Translations under genes and position numbers: made by a program
Part shown: positions 50,703 to 60,404 of the stretch, piece after piece
Position numbering within the stretch: position 1 is the stretch's first letter
How the letters are laid out: the number at the start of each line of letters is the position of its first letter
Assembly (NCBI GenBank): GCA_007571305.1
Contig: RKRR01000123.1
Location: 23,466-87,465, forward strand
DNA: 64,000 nt
Source of the DNA: Candidatus Poribacteria bacterium
GTDB taxonomy: Bacteria; Poribacteria; WGA-4E; WGA-3G
Direction: 5' to 3'
Notes under the pieces: model-generated
Databases searched by the model: none
The model's input: only the letters and a program-made list of their open reading frames with translations
What the model was told of the DNA's origin: nothing

Positions 50703-50946
50703 TCTTCGGGCTAGAGCCCCTATCTAAAGACAGAGGATGAAAGCCCGCCTCCTTTGTTTTTTCCTGACACAAGATCAAATATGTCAAACTATCTATGTAG
50801 TGTCCTATCGCGAGTTAGGCTGCTGTTCACTATCCCGGTGTGCGACTCGTATAAAGTTACAATACAATATGGAAAAGAAACAGGCAGTTGCTTTGCGTGT
50901 AATGGATGCGAGGATACAAAACACCCGATCCGTTATGATGCTGATT
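50703..50946. other. Intergenic region, no feature recognised
   Basis: About 240 bp between the ROK kinase start and the CHAD gene stop. Short frames are present in both directions but none has a ribosome site or a recognisable motif. Confidence 0.4.
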
Positions 50947-51477
50947 TTATGAATAGCGAGTTTTCAGTTCGCAAGTAGCACTGAAAAGCGATAGCAACTT
51001 CTGTTTGAAACCCGCGGCGGAGAATTGATCCCACTTTTCCAAAAACGTTTCATAATCCACGCTGCGGGTCATCTCTGTCCGAGCAATGAGCCTAACAATA
51101 CCCGGAAGCACAGCAATTTGTCTTTCTCCATTCCCCAATTGAGAGACATAATCCGCTAAAACCGCTAAGACAACATCAGCGTCATGAATATCACCTAGTA
51201 TCTCCTGTAAATCAACGATCATCGCCAGAAATTCAGTATAAATGTTGACCGCTGTCTGCTGACTGCCATCTTGGTAAGCCACCCGAAAAATTTCCATCGT
51301 ATACCGGAGACGTTTAATGGAAATCCGCATATTGTGGAGTTCCTCGCGTCTGGTCTCATCCCGAATGAACGGTTCCCACGTGTAGACCTCTTCAAGCCTT
51401 TGTGGGAGAATGACACGTGCATTCTCGCGATAACTCTCTAGCGGTTCAACGCCGATGACCTTATGTGCCTTTGCCAT
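50947..51477 (-). CDS. CHAD-domain protein, C-terminal half type
   Basis: 176 residues. ELHNMRISIKRLRYTMEIFRVAY and DLQEILGDIHDADVVLAVLADYV match the second half of the CHAD helical domain (Leu-His-x-x-Arg...Lys-Arg-Leu-Arg-Tyr, then a Gly-Asp-x-x-Asp-Ala turn). CHAD proteins bind inorganic polyphosphate through such conserved His/Arg/Lys. The first half of the domain seems to be encoded by the gene just upstream on the same strand, 65 bp away. N-terminus (MAKAHKVIGVEPLESYRENAR) looks natural, so this is not a simple break. Confidence 0.82.
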   Translation of the reverse strand: MAKAHKVIGVEPLESYRENARVILPQRLEEVYTWEPFIRDETRREELHNMRISIKRLRYTMEIFRVAYQDGSQQTAVNIYTEFLAMIVDLQEILGDIHDADVVLAVLADYVSQLGNGERQIAVLPGIVRLIARTEMTRSVDYETFLEKWDQFSAAGFKQKLLSLFSATCELKTRYS

Positions 51478-51542
51478 TTTTTAATGATACCTTGCCGATA
51501 CATAACGATGTTTGTGGCTTCGCGTAACCCAGGAGCATCTCA

Positions 51543-52055
51543 TTAAAAATCTTCTCCCACAAAGAATTCCAAAAACTCGGTTTCAAAATCGGCTTCCTCC
51601 AATTCCTCAAAGAGCATCAGCATCGGTTGCCGTGCTTCCTTGTGTTCTCGTTGTAGATGCTCAATCAATCCGCGAATGTCAGTCTGCTCCACTTCGGTCA
51701 GACTTGTTAATTCGTTCCGAAAGTGAGCGATTAGGACATCCAGATCCCGCACGGCTCCCATCGTTCGGGTTATTGCTCTTACCATTTTGTAATATTTTTT
51801 GAACGGCTTCTTCGGAAAACAGTCTGCGAAATTGTCCATCGCGGCTCGTAAGCGACGCGAGGTGACTCGCATCTCGTGGACAAACTCGATATCAACTCCC
51901 TCTTTAGCACCCTCCTTGTAGGACATCATCTCGTGAAAATAGTTCACGATTATCTGCCGAGCACAGGCTTCCAACGTTTCGTCAGGCAACATTCCCTTAA
52001 CTTCCGGTTCCGTAACCATTTTCCCATCCAATTTTTGACTATCGCCTCTGATCAT
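51543..52055 (-). CDS. CHAD-domain protein, N-terminal half type
   Basis: 170 residues. VHEMRVTSRRLRAAMDNFADCFPKK and VRAITRTMGAVRDLDVLIAHFRNEL match the first half of the CHAD fold (Val-His-x-x-Arg-Val-x-x-Arg-Arg-Leu-Arg and Arg-Asp-Leu-Asp). A complete CHAD protein has both halves in one chain of 250-300 residues. No CYTH/triphosphatase domain is attached or nearby. The two products could form one heterodimeric polyphosphate-binding unit. Cytosolic. Confidence 0.82.
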   Translation of the reverse strand: MIRGDSQKLDGKMVTEPEVKGMLPDETLEACARQIIVNYFHEMMSYKEGAKEGVDIEFVHEMRVTSRRLRAAMDNFADCFPKKPFKKYYKMVRAITRTMGAVRDLDVLIAHFRNELTSLTEVEQTDIRGLIEHLQREHKEARQPMLMLFEELEEADFETEFLEFFVGEDF

Positions 52056-52137
52056 CGTTCACGATGGTTTTACTGGAGTCCATGAGGTTTAAGAGTCTGC
52101 TCGGTATCGTGTGTGGGTATGATTGTTTGGCCCTGCA

Positions 52138-53223
52138 TCAGAATTTCGCGCGCTGGCGGAGGAAATGATCCGTGAGGACGAGTGCCGCCATTGCTTCAAC
52201 AATAGCAGGGGCTCGCACTAAAACACAGGGATCGTGTCGTCCACTTGCCTCTAACGTCACCTCATTCCCCTGCATATCAACTGTCTGTTGCGGTCTACCG
52301 ATGGTTGCCGTCGGCTTGAAAGCGACTTGGAACAGAATATTTTCGCCGTTTGAAATACCGCCCTGCGTGCCGCCGGAATTATTCGTGCGGGTCCGAATTC
52401 GGTCAATCTCACCACCTTTTTCCATATAAAAAGGGTCGTTGTGTTCGGAGCCGGTCATTGTGGTTCCCTCAAAGCCAGAGCCGATCTGGAATCCCATCGT
52501 TGCGGGAAGAGACATCATTGCTTTCGCCAAATCCGCTTTGAGTTTGTCAAATACCGGTTCCCCGAGCCCTACAGGGACATTCCGAGCCACTGATTCAATA
52601 ATACCACCGAGGGAGTCTCGTTCAGACCGTGCCTGATCAATGCGTTCTGCCATCTTTGGACCAACAATCGGGTCCGGGCACCGCACAGGACTCGCTTCTA
52701 TCTCTTCAAGCGTCACCATGTTTGCATCCACTTCAGCTGCCAATGTATGAATCTGCTTGACGTAAGCAAGCGTTTCGGTTCCGGACACCTCGCGCAAGAC
52801 TTGCTTGGCGATTGCTCCTGCCGCGACGCGTCCGATAGTTTCCCGTGCGCTCGCTCTACCGCCACCTTGCCAGTTACGGATACCGTATTTCTGCTGGTAC
52901 GTAAAATCGGCATGTGAAGGTCTGTAAAGGTCTTTCAGATGATTGTAGGCTGAGGGACGCGCGTCTTTATTCCACACTAACATGGAGATAGGTGTCCCAA
53001 GCGTCTTGCCCTCAAAGACCCCGGAAAGTATTTCAACGGTATCGCTCTCCTGACGCGGTGTCGTGAGATGGCTCTGACCCGGTCTCCGTCGATCCAGTTC
53101 AAATTGGATTGCGGATATATCCAAGTCGATTTGTGGTGGACAACCGTCAACGACAACGCCAACAGCTCCACCATGCGATTCGCCCCAAGTCGTAATCCGA
53201 AAAAGATGACCGAACGTATTCAT
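52138..53223 (-). CDS. aroC: Chorismate synthase
   Basis: 361 residues, family length. FMN-dependent conversion of EPSP to chorismate. All three signatures are visible: [17 protein letters not shown] near the start, [24 protein letters not shown], and the C-terminal [39 protein letters not shown] gives the active-site Arg region. It is likely transcribed before the CHAD genes, though the latter lie 80 bp away. Confidence 0.97.
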   Translation of the reverse strand: MNTFGHLFRITTWGESHGGAVGVVVDGCPPQIDLDISAIQFELDRRRPGQSHLTTPRQESDTVEILSGVFEGKTLGTPISMLVWNKDARPSAYNHLKDLYRPSHADFTYQQKYGIRNWQGGGRASARETIGRVAAGAIAKQVLREVSGTETLAYVKQIHTLAAEVDANMVTLEEIEASPVRCPDPIVGPKMAERIDQARSERDSLGGIIESVARNVPVGLGEPVFDKLKADLAKAMMSLPATMGFQIGSGFEGTTMTGSEHNDPFYMEKGGEIDRIRTRTNNSGGTQGGISNGENILFQVAFKPTATIGRPQQTVDMQGNEVTLEASGRHDPCVLVRAPAIVEAMAALVLTDHFLRQRAKF

Positions 53224-53269
53224 TGAGTTCTATAGGCGCGCTTTGGAAGCGTGCGCCCGACTTTTAGGA

Positions 53270-53299
53270 TTGTATATTTTCAACATCTTATGGTATAAT
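53270..53299 (+). promoter_or_regulatory. Possible promoter for the M50-like gene
   Basis: TATAAT at 53294-53299 is perfect; the -35 candidate TTGTAT at 53270-53275 is weak, with an 18-bp spacer. Lies between divergent aroC and the plus-strand gene at 53343. Confidence 0.45.
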
Positions 53300-53342
53300 A
53301 TACTAAATTTTGTCGTAAAAAGCAAGCACTTTAAAGGACTTT

Positions 53343-54035
53343 ATGCTGTCGATTTCCAAACGTTATATCGCACTACTCCTGATTTTTATAGGCATTGTGT
53401 TCTTATGGAACACCTTGTTTATATACCCTCTCAAAATCTTCGTTGTCTTTATACATGAGGTAAGCCACGGGCTCGCGGCAATCGCAACCGGCGGTCGTAT
53501 CGTAGAGATTCAGATCAACCCGCAGCAGGGAGGACACGCCCTGATACAAGGAGGCTCTCGGTTTTGGACGTTGACCGCAGGCTATCTGGGGAGTCTACTT
53601 TGGGGTGGACTCATCCTACTCTTAGCAGCGAAAACCCGTTTCGACAAAGCGATTAGCATCCTTATCGGTATCGGTATGGTGGCTATCTCTATCGGCTATG
53701 GCGAGAGCACTTTTACTTACCTGTTCGGCATCGGCTTCGGCGTTGCGCTAGTCGCTATCGGTTTCTATCTCCCAGAGGCAGTCAATGATTGGGTGCTCCG
53801 TATTATCGGTGTAACGAGTTGCCTCTACGCGATTCTTGACATCAAAAGCGATATCTTGGACAGATCCCACCTCCGTTCGGATGCCCGAATGCTCTCGGAG
53901 ATAACAGGCATCGCGACTGAGATTTGGGGGGTACTATGGATTCTCATTGCAATTGGACTTACTTTATGGTTTCTCTATCTCGCCGGCAAAACCTCGACTG
54001 ATCAACAAACATCCACCGAAGAAATCTCTAATTGA
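53343..54035 (+). CDS. M50B-like integral membrane metalloprotease-fold protein
   Basis: 230 residues. About six hydrophobic segments. The zinc motif HExxH appears as VVFIHEVSHGLAAIATGG near residue 38, and a second conserved stretch SDARMLSEITGI supplies the Asp expected downstream. This is the pattern of the M50B-like family (PF13398), small relatives of site-2 proteases whose substrates are not known. AAGGACTTT precedes the ATG. Downstream, on the opposite strand, is a small membrane protein. Confidence 0.85.
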   Translation: MLSISKRYIALLLIFIGIVFLWNTLFIYPLKIFVVFIHEVSHGLAAIATGGRIVEIQINPQQGGHALIQGGSRFWTLTAGYLGSLLWGGLILLLAAKTRFDKAISILIGIGMVAISIGYGESTFTYLFGIGFGVALVAIGFYLPEAVNDWVLRIIGVTSCLYAILDIKSDILDRSHLRSDARMLSEITGIATEIWGVLWILIAIGLTLWFLYLAGKTSTDQQTSTEEISN

Positions 54036-54080
54036 TAGGGCAGTGATGGCCGATGCGCACATCAATTCAGGCAACCCATA

Positions 54081-54302
54081 TTAACCGAACGGACGAAAAC
54101 GCCCCGATGACATACCACTGAAGAAAAGAAACCAGACACCGAGCCCCAATAGGAAAAGCGGCACGCAGATAAGCACTATGAGAATCAAAAATCCCCATAT
54201 CCACGACTTCTTGGATTTGGCAACCGTTGCCAACCGTGCAAGCAAAACACCCCCACATATCATAACTATAACAACAAGAGCGAATACCACCATCGTCACC
54301 AT
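54081..54302 (-). CDS. Small two-helix membrane protein
   Basis: 73 residues from ATG 54302, with AAGGAGA nine bases upstream (a TTG at 54308 is too close to it). Two hydrophobic helices (MVVFALVVIVMICGGVLLA; WGFLILIVLICVPLFLLGLGVWFLFF) joined by a basic turn KSKKS, and a basic tail. Function unknown; the ribosome site makes it likely real. Confidence 0.55.
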   Translation of the reverse strand: MVTMVVFALVVIVMICGGVLLARLATVAKSKKSWIWGFLILIVLICVPLFLLGLGVWFLFFSGMSSGRFRPFG

Positions 54303-54357
54303 TTCCAACTATCTCCTTCTATCGATCTGACCGTAGCGATGGATAAAAATAAAAGAT

Positions 54358-56301
54358 ATGAAACATCCCTCAAAAAGTCCTATTACGCTACGTGCGACGC
54401 TGATCGGCATCTTTCTCATTCCCTTTAATAGCTACTGGGTCCTACATCTGAGTTACATCTGGGATTCCAACCGACCTACGAGTTTAGCATTACTGTTCAA
54501 TGTCCTATTTACGTTGCTTGTCCTTATCGGCTTCAGCGCGGTCCTGCGTCGCTTACATCCAAAATTGGCTTTTACGCAAAGCGAATTGTTAACCATCTAT
54601 GCGATGCTGTGCCAAGCCTCTGTTTTCGCAGGTCGAGATATGCTACAAGTCTTGGTCCCATTGATGGGTAACGGTTTTTGGTACGCAACAACCGAAAACG
54701 AATGGGCACAACTCTTTCATCAGCATCTCCCCGAATGGCTTGTCGTCGAAAAACAAGAAGTCCTACAAGGCTTCTATAAAGGTGAATCCACATTCTATCT
54801 TCAGACAAACATAGAGGCATGGCTGTTGCCAACACTAATCTGGGTGGGTTTCTGTCTCATCATCGGGGTGACAATGCTCTGTCTCAACGTGCTCTTACGC
54901 AAACAGTGGCAGGAACATGAACGACTCACCTATCCGATCGCACAACTTCCTTACGAAATCACACGAGCCGCTTCAAATGTAAGAAACGCCGTGCGAACTA
55001 CATCCCATCTATTTTTCAATAAACGGATGATGGTTGTCGGGTTAAGCATCGCTGCCGTCTTGAATCTTCTCTATAGTCTACACCAAATCGATCCTGTTTT
55101 CCCCACAATTCCACTGTATCGCGGATTCCGACTTCCCGACAAGCCATGGAGTGCAATGAACAATCCGGGTTTCCGTATCAGTTTTTTCCCTTTTGCGATT
55201 GGCGTAGGTTTCCTGATCCCACTGGATTTAGGGTTCTCCTGCTGGTTCTTTCACCTATTTTGGCACTTCCAACGGATTGTCGGTGAGATGTTCGGTTGGC
55301 GCGGCGCTATCGGATTTCCGAGAGAAATGGCGCAGATTCGCGGTGTATGGATAGCCCTATTCCTCTGGACTTTGTGGATGGGACGCGCCCATGTCAAAGT
55401 AGTACTACAGACGATTTTCAGTAACCGATCTCCTGCCACGAATGATGAAGGCGAAGCATTACGGTACAGGACAGCCGGTATCGGGGCACTCGTCGGATTC
55501 ATCCTAATTATGGCGTTCTGCCTCAAGGCAGGGATGTCGCTCTGGTTTGCGGGTCTATTCTTCGCACTCTATTTCGCCATGTCGGTCACAATCACCCGCA
55601 TTCGCGCAGAGTTGGGACCCCCGGCACATGATCTTTACAACGCCGGTCCAGATTTACTCTTAACAGATGCACTCGGGACACGGCGGATCGGGAACCGGAA
55701 CCTCTCCGTAATGTCGCTCTTTTTCTGGTTGAACCACCTCTCTTACCGGGCACACCCGATGCCGCACCAACTGGAAGGCTTGAAACTCGCACATCAAACC
55801 CGTTTCAATCCAACCCAACTGCTGTGGGTGTTAGCGATCGCTATTTTTGTGGGGGCACTCTCTGCAGCTTGGGGACACCTACACCTCTCCTATGAAGTCG
55901 GATTAGAACAAGCACGTTCGTGGTATGCCCGGGCTGCTTTCAACAGGCTCGCGGGATGGCTCTATAATCCAAGCGAAACGAGTATCAGTGGGATGCTCTA
56001 TACCACCGGCGGATTCGCTTTCGCCGTCAGCCTTTTGCTCTTACGGTGGCGATTCGTTCAGTGGCCCCTACACCCTGTCGGTTATGTTGTTTCAAGTTGG
56101 TGGACCTTTACTGGACTCTGGTTTCCACTTCTCATCAGTTGGATTATTAAACGGATTTTACTTTCAACGGGCGGTGTTCGGTTGTATAGACGTTCTATTC
56201 CCTTTTTCATCGGTTTGGTCATTGGAGATGTGATCGTCGCTTCTATTATTAGCATTCTGGGACTGATATTCGATTTTCGTGTTGTCTATCTGAGTTGGTG
56301 A
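54358..56301 (+). CDS. Large multipass membrane protein, DUF6785/DUF6784-like
   Basis: 647 residues with about 14 hydrophobic segments. Conserved-looking loops are WDSNRPTSLALLFN, QSELLTIYAMLCQASVFAGRDML, WQEHERLTYPIAQLPYEIT, and RAELGPPAHDLYNAGPDLLLTDALGTRRIG. The layout is that of proteins annotated DUF6785/DUF6784, thought to be distant relatives of oligopeptide (OPT) transporters, common in Planctomycetes and Poribacteria. Inner membrane; cargo unknown. No signal peptide besides the first helix. Confidence 0.75.
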   Translation: MKHPSKSPITLRATLIGIFLIPFNSYWVLHLSYIWDSNRPTSLALLFNVLFTLLVLIGFSAVLRRLHPKLAFTQSELLTIYAMLCQASVFAGRDMLQVLVPLMGNGFWYATTENEWAQLFHQHLPEWLVVEKQEVLQGFYKGESTFYLQTNIEAWLLPTLIWVGFCLIIGVTMLCLNVLLRKQWQEHERLTYPIAQLPYEITRAASNVRNAVRTTSHLFFNKRMMVVGLSIAAVLNLLYSLHQIDPVFPTIPLYRGFRLPDKPWSAMNNPGFRISFFPFAIGVGFLIPLDLGFSCWFFHLFWHFQRIVGEMFGWRGAIGFPREMAQIRGVWIALFLWTLWMGRAHVKVVLQTIFSNRSPATNDEGEALRYRTAGIGALVGFILIMAFCLKAGMSLWFAGLFFALYFAMSVTITRIRAELGPPAHDLYNAGPDLLLTDALGTRRIGNRNLSVMSLFFWLNHLSYRAHPMPHQLEGLKLAHQTRFNPTQLLWVLAIAIFVGALSAAWGHLHLSYEVGLEQARSWYARAAFNRLAGWLYNPSETSISGMLYTTGGFAFAVSLLLLRWRFVQWPLHPVGYVVSSWWTFTGLWFPLLISWIIKRILLSTGGVRLYRRSIPFFIGLVIGDVIVASIISILGLIFDFRVVYLSW

Positions 56302-56332
56302 TACTCCCTGCTAAGAGGGCAGGAAAAACCGC

Positions 56333-56362
56333 TTGACACCTAAGATATATTGGTGTTAAACT
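56333..56362 (+). promoter_or_regulatory. Predicted sigma-70 promoter
   Basis: TTGACA at 56333-56338 and TAAACT at 56357-56362, 18-bp spacer, about 70 bp before the ATG at 56435. Confidence 0.5.
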
Positions 56363-56434
56363 TTTCGTGCAGAAATGTGTGAAGGCTTGTGTCTTTCATC
56401 TTTCACGTATTTTTACAAAACAGGAGCGTTTTGG

Positions 56435-57076
56435 ATGAAAAGATTTATTGTTATTATACTGGTTATAGTCGCGCTTTGTGTTGCATGGAGTCTTTACTTG
56501 GATTATCGGACAAATACTTTTATAGAAACACTTCCAAAAGCCTCGACTGAAAAAATGCAGTCGGCCGACCAAACCCAACCTGCGTTCACCACGACAGATG
56601 AAAATCAGGAAATTGTTCAGACAGACCCTTACCTATTAAATGAGACAACAGTAGAGGCGGAGCCCCTGTCAAAGGACCCTCAAACTGAAACGTCTGCTGA
56701 GGCACAACGACTTGATACTCAGGCAGATGATAATTGGAGAGCAGATGACAAGCCAGTTGCTCAGACTCGCAAGCCCGACCCGTGGGGAGAAAAAAACAAC
56801 TCAATCCACTTCTCCGAGATGTCAGCCGACAAACGTGCTGATCATCTCCGAGACTCATGGATAAGAATGTTTGGGGATATTCCAGAGGTTCATACGGCTT
56901 CGGATTACCTGCGAAAAACGATGAAAAAGGAACGTCTGACGATTGATGAAGTGATAGCGGGCTTAGAAGCTTCGCATTACTTGTTCCCAAAAAGCGGTTT
57001 CAATATACGGTTAGAACACTATAAAAGCATGAAAGAAATGGGGATACCCCTTCTCTACCCTGATAATGTGGAGTGA
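56435..57076 (+). CDS. Single-pass membrane-anchored protein of unknown function
   Basis: 213 residues from ATG 56435, with AGGAG upstream. An N-terminal helix (FIVIILVIVALCVAWSLYL) anchors a disordered acidic linker of about 90 residues and a C-terminal helical domain (ADHLRDSWIRMFGDIPEVHTASDYLRKTMKKERLTIDEVIAGLEASHYLFP). I do not recognise the domain. It has its own promoter and is followed by pyrD. Confidence 0.6.
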   Translation: MKRFIVIILVIVALCVAWSLYLDYRTNTFIETLPKASTEKMQSADQTQPAFTTTDENQEIVQTDPYLLNETTVEAEPLSKDPQTETSAEAQRLDTQADDNWRADDKPVAQTRKPDPWGEKNNSIHFSEMSADKRADHLRDSWIRMFGDIPEVHTASDYLRKTMKKERLTIDEVIAGLEASHYLFPKSGFNIRLEHYKSMKEMGIPLLYPDNVE

Positions 57077-57231
57077 CATGCCTCTGTAGAGATCAATAGG
57101 TATTAAACGGAAAGTAGATTGTCACGTAACATGTCGTCCAGAATGGTATAATTGCGTAGTATTATGCATCTGTATTATTCCTTAGTTTTCAACCATCCAT
57201 AAAGCGGCGAAACCACTGCCATCTACATACA

Positions 57232-58161
57232 ATGGACACAACAGATTTATCACTCAGTGTGAATATCGGCGGGATTCAGATGCGAAATCCTGTCATGACG
57301 GCATCCGGAACATTCGGCTATGGCAGTGAATACGCCAATTTCGTGGATCTAAACCGACTCGGTGCGGTTGTTGTTAAAGGCGTTACGAGCGTACCATGGC
57401 CCGGCAACCCCATGCAACGCATCATGGAAACCCCATCCGGCATGCTGAACGCGATCGGACTCCAAAACGTCGGTGTAGATGGCTTCATTTCGGAGAAACT
57501 CCCCTATCTGCGTGATTTCGATGTGCCAGTGATTGTCAACGTCTGTGGCAAAACCGTCGAAGAATACCTAATCGTAACCGAAAAATTGAACAACGCGGCG
57601 GGTGTTACTGGTATAGAACTCAATATTTCCTGTCCGAACCTCGACTGTGGAGGTATGAGTTTCGGTGTTGATGCCACATTAGCACACGAACTCGTCAAGG
57701 AGGTTCGGGCGAAGACTCATCTACCGCTATTGGTAAAACTCTCCCCAAACGTCACAGATATCACGCTAATTGCTCGTGCTGTTGAGGATGCGGGTGCAAA
57801 CGCACTCTCCGCTATCAACACACTTCTCGGTATGGCAATTAACGCTGAAACACGGCGACCCGAACTCGCAAACGTGACAGGTGGACTCTCAGGGCCCGCT
57901 ATAAAGCCGGTGGCATTAAGATTGGTCTGGGAGGTCTATAAAAGTGTGTCTATCCCTATCGTTGGGATGGGAGGCATTATGACTGCAACAGATGCCGTCG
58001 AATTTTTCATTGCTGGGTCATCCGCCGTGGCGGTCGGGACAGCGAACTTCGTCAACCCACAGGCACCAATAGAGGTGATAAAAGGTATTCACGCCTACCT
58101 CAAAGAAGCAGATATGCAGTCAATCAAGGAATTAGTGGGCAGCTTACAACTCGATTCATAA
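57232..58161 (+). CDS. pyrD: Dihydroorotate dehydrogenase, class 1B catalytic subunit
   Basis: 309 residues. FMN TIM barrel: NPVMTASGTFGYGSEY, VVKGVTSVPWPGNPMQRIMETPSGMLNAIGLQN, catalytic Cys in LNISCPNLDCGGMSFG, VKLSPNV and GMGGIMTATDAVEFFIAGSSAVAVGTA. Class 1B enzymes work with PyrK and NAD; pyrK is not in the window. Followed 64 bp later by pyrB, so a pyrimidine operon. Confidence 0.95.
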   Translation: MDTTDLSLSVNIGGIQMRNPVMTASGTFGYGSEYANFVDLNRLGAVVVKGVTSVPWPGNPMQRIMETPSGMLNAIGLQNVGVDGFISEKLPYLRDFDVPVIVNVCGKTVEEYLIVTEKLNNAAGVTGIELNISCPNLDCGGMSFGVDATLAHELVKEVRAKTHLPLLVKLSPNVTDITLIARAVEDAGANALSAINTLLGMAINAETRRPELANVTGGLSGPAIKPVALRLVWEVYKSVSIPIVGMGGIMTATDAVEFFIAGSSAVAVGTANFVNPQAPIEVIKGIHAYLKEADMQSIKELVGSLQLDS

Positions 58162-58225
58162 CCGTTTTTGAAAAACTGGCGCATAAGCATAAGGTGGATT
58201 TACAACAGACGCTGAGAGGAGAAAA

Positions 58226-59305
58226 ATGAGGCATCTGGTAACACTCGACGATTTGTCGAATTTTGAAATTGAACAAATCTTTCGACTCGCCTCAGGCATG
58301 CAGTCACAACTGGAGACATGGGCAGGGATATGCCGCAGTAAATTGCTGGCAACCCTCTTTTATGAACCGAGCACTCGGACCCGACTTTCGTTTGAAAGTG
58401 CGATGGAACGTCTCAACGGCGGCACCCTCGGTTTCGCGGATCCACAAGCGACTTCTGTCACCAAAGGAGAAACTCTCGCCGATACTGCTCGGATGGTGAC
58501 GAATTATGCTGATCTCATCGTCGTGAGGCACAATTGGGCAGGTGCCGCGCGCGTCATTGCACAGCACACACATATCCCAGTCATTAACGGTGGTGATGGA
58601 AGCCATACACATCCGACACAGGCACTCGCGGATCTTTATACCATTATACAGCGAAAATCAGAAATAGAGGGGTTAACTGTCGGTATTTGCGGAGATCTTC
58701 AGTTTGGACGGGCGGCACACTCCTTTGCCCTTGCAGTCGCACGATTCGGCGGAAACCTAATTCATATCGCGCCGAAACCGCTACAAATGCCACCTTGGGT
58801 GCTGGGACAACTGGAACAATCTCACAGGCAGATACCGCTTGAGGTAGAAAGCATTGCAGAAGTCATTGACAAATTGGATGTCATCTACGTCAATAGACTT
58901 CAAGAGGAGCGACTCCCGCCGAATATGGATGCCCCTGCTGTCCGTGGAAGTTATCTGTTGAATGCAGCAGTCATGAAGAATGCCAAACCTGATGCGATGA
59001 TTATGCACCCACTTCCCCGTGTCAACGAACTCGCCTATGAATTAGATGACGACCCGCGTGCAGCGTATTTCGAGCAATCCGCGAACGCAGTCCCGGTTCG
59101 GATGGCACTGATCGCGAGCCTTGTGGGACTGGAGCAACTCATCTTGACACAACCTCCAGAGCGAGACATCGCTCCTGCTACACGGACATGTGAAAACACA
59201 AACTGCGTCACTCATCATGAAACCTACCTAACTCCTGAACGTGAAACGTTTAAGGGGCATGTTAAATTAGACGCATGCGCCTACTGCGGAAACCTATTCC
59301 CATAA
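58226..59305 (+). CDS. pyrB: Aspartate carbamoyltransferase with PyrI-type zinc tail
   Basis: 359 residues; catalytic chains are about 305. The catalytic part shows FYEPSTRTRLSFESAMERLNGG (carbamoyl-phosphate site), the ATSVTKGETLADTARM lid with Lys, GGDGSHTHPTQALADL, and MHPLPRVNELAYELDDDPRAAYF. The last 40 residues (RTCENTNCVTHHE...LDACAYCGNLFP) have Cys-x4-Cys and Cys-x2-Cys exactly like the zinc domain of the PyrI regulatory chain. The PyrI allosteric nucleotide domain is absent. The tail may hold catalytic trimers together, or dock a separate partner. GAGAGGAG precedes the ATG. Confidence 0.95.
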   Translation: MRHLVTLDDLSNFEIEQIFRLASGMQSQLETWAGICRSKLLATLFYEPSTRTRLSFESAMERLNGGTLGFADPQATSVTKGETLADTARMVTNYADLIVVRHNWAGAARVIAQHTHIPVINGGDGSHTHPTQALADLYTIIQRKSEIEGLTVGICGDLQFGRAAHSFALAVARFGGNLIHIAPKPLQMPPWVLGQLEQSHRQIPLEVESIAEVIDKLDVIYVNRLQEERLPPNMDAPAVRGSYLLNAAVMKNAKPDAMIMHPLPRVNELAYELDDDPRAAYFEQSANAVPVRMALIASLVGLEQLILTQPPERDIAPATRTCENTNCVTHHETYLTPERETFKGHVKLDACAYCGNLFP

Positions 59306-59350
59306 GGCAACCATACACAATTTATACATTCCTTTGCTGTTCTGATCGCC

Positions 59351-60139
59351 TCATCGAGGTGGACCTGGCAACTCCAAAATAAGATCTTCGCGGCGTTCTC
59401 CGACCTTCAGGACGAACTCCTCTAACCCTGTGGAAAGCCCTTTATAGTTCGCAGACACTGTGTAGGATGTTGTTCTATCTCTCTCCACATACTGTATAAA
59501 GTACCCCTCGGCATCGGTCTGTAATGTAACCCCGATACTTCCACTACGATTTCCATGTAAATCTCGCGTTTTTATGGTAATTCCCACTTCCTTGTTCACC
59601 AAGGGGGTGCCATCTGCAAAACTAATTTTCGCGCGAATTCGCATTCGGAGTCGAACTGTGACCTCTACGTTTTCGATCCGCACACCTGGCGTGATAGAAA
59701 AGGTATCCCGAGTGAAAGGAAAACGCCGCAGATCCTTCGGATGATAGGTAAAATCTCCGATTTTGATGGACAAGAGTTGATGTTCCGTCTCAGGAGACAG
59801 ACCATCCCGATACCCAGGGGCCAGCATAAATTGGAATTCTCCGGGATGAATATCCGTGATGGAGAAATACCCTATATCATCGGTTTCTGCTTCTAAAACT
59901 GAAAGGTAGGTCCACGCCCCAGTATTATCGTCAATTTTGAAGGGCCGAATGCCTAACATAAGCCCAGCAATCGGATTTCCAGTTTCATCAACAACGCTCC
60001 CTGAAAAACTCGCTGTGTCTTCTATCACGGTTTCCGATAACGCAATGGAAGATGTATCCTCCGTTTCACCGCAACCCAGTAAGGCGCAAATCACGAGGGA
60101 AATAACCACAATTCTATACAACAGGTTTTGGCAATTCAC
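59351..60139 (-). CDS. Lipoprotein with carboxypeptidase-regulatory-like domain
   Basis: 262 residues from GTG 60139, with AAGGAG seven bases upstream. Lipobox ALLGC near residue 22. A beta-sandwich domain SGSVVDETGNPIAGLMLGIRP...GYFSITDIHPGEFQFML is of the carboxypeptidase-D regulatory-like (transthyretin-like) type; a second similar unit is RAKISFADGTPLVNKEVGITI...DAEGYFIQYVERD. It is the short paralogue of the next two genes, lacking their lectin domain. Surface or periplasmic; role unknown. Confidence 0.8.
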   Translation of the reverse strand: MNCQNLLYRIVVISLVICALLGCGETEDTSSIALSETVIEDTASFSGSVVDETGNPIAGLMLGIRPFKIDDNTGAWTYLSVLEAETDDIGYFSITDIHPGEFQFMLAPGYRDGLSPETEHQLLSIKIGDFTYHPKDLRRFPFTRDTFSITPGVRIENVEVTVRLRMRIRAKISFADGTPLVNKEVGITIKTRDLHGNRSGSIGVTLQTDAEGYFIQYVERDRTTSYTVSANYKGLSTGLEEFVLKVGERREDLILELPGPPR

Positions 60140-60404
60140 CAATCAACTCCTTTTTATGCAAGCAGCACGTTCCACACACTCTATCCAAGTCAGAGCATCA
60201 AATTGAAAAACATACGCCTAACATCAACGCATCATAGAGTTTGTGGTGCGGATTGACAAACTTAATTGAAAATTGCCCTCGAAAAATAAACATTAAACGA
60301 AACCGTAGTCGATGCAAACTATTATTTCCCCTCAGTAGGAGAACCCTCACGCCTGGCCGGCTTTTCAAGGATTACCATATCAGTCGTCCGCCTGATAACA
60401 CCCT

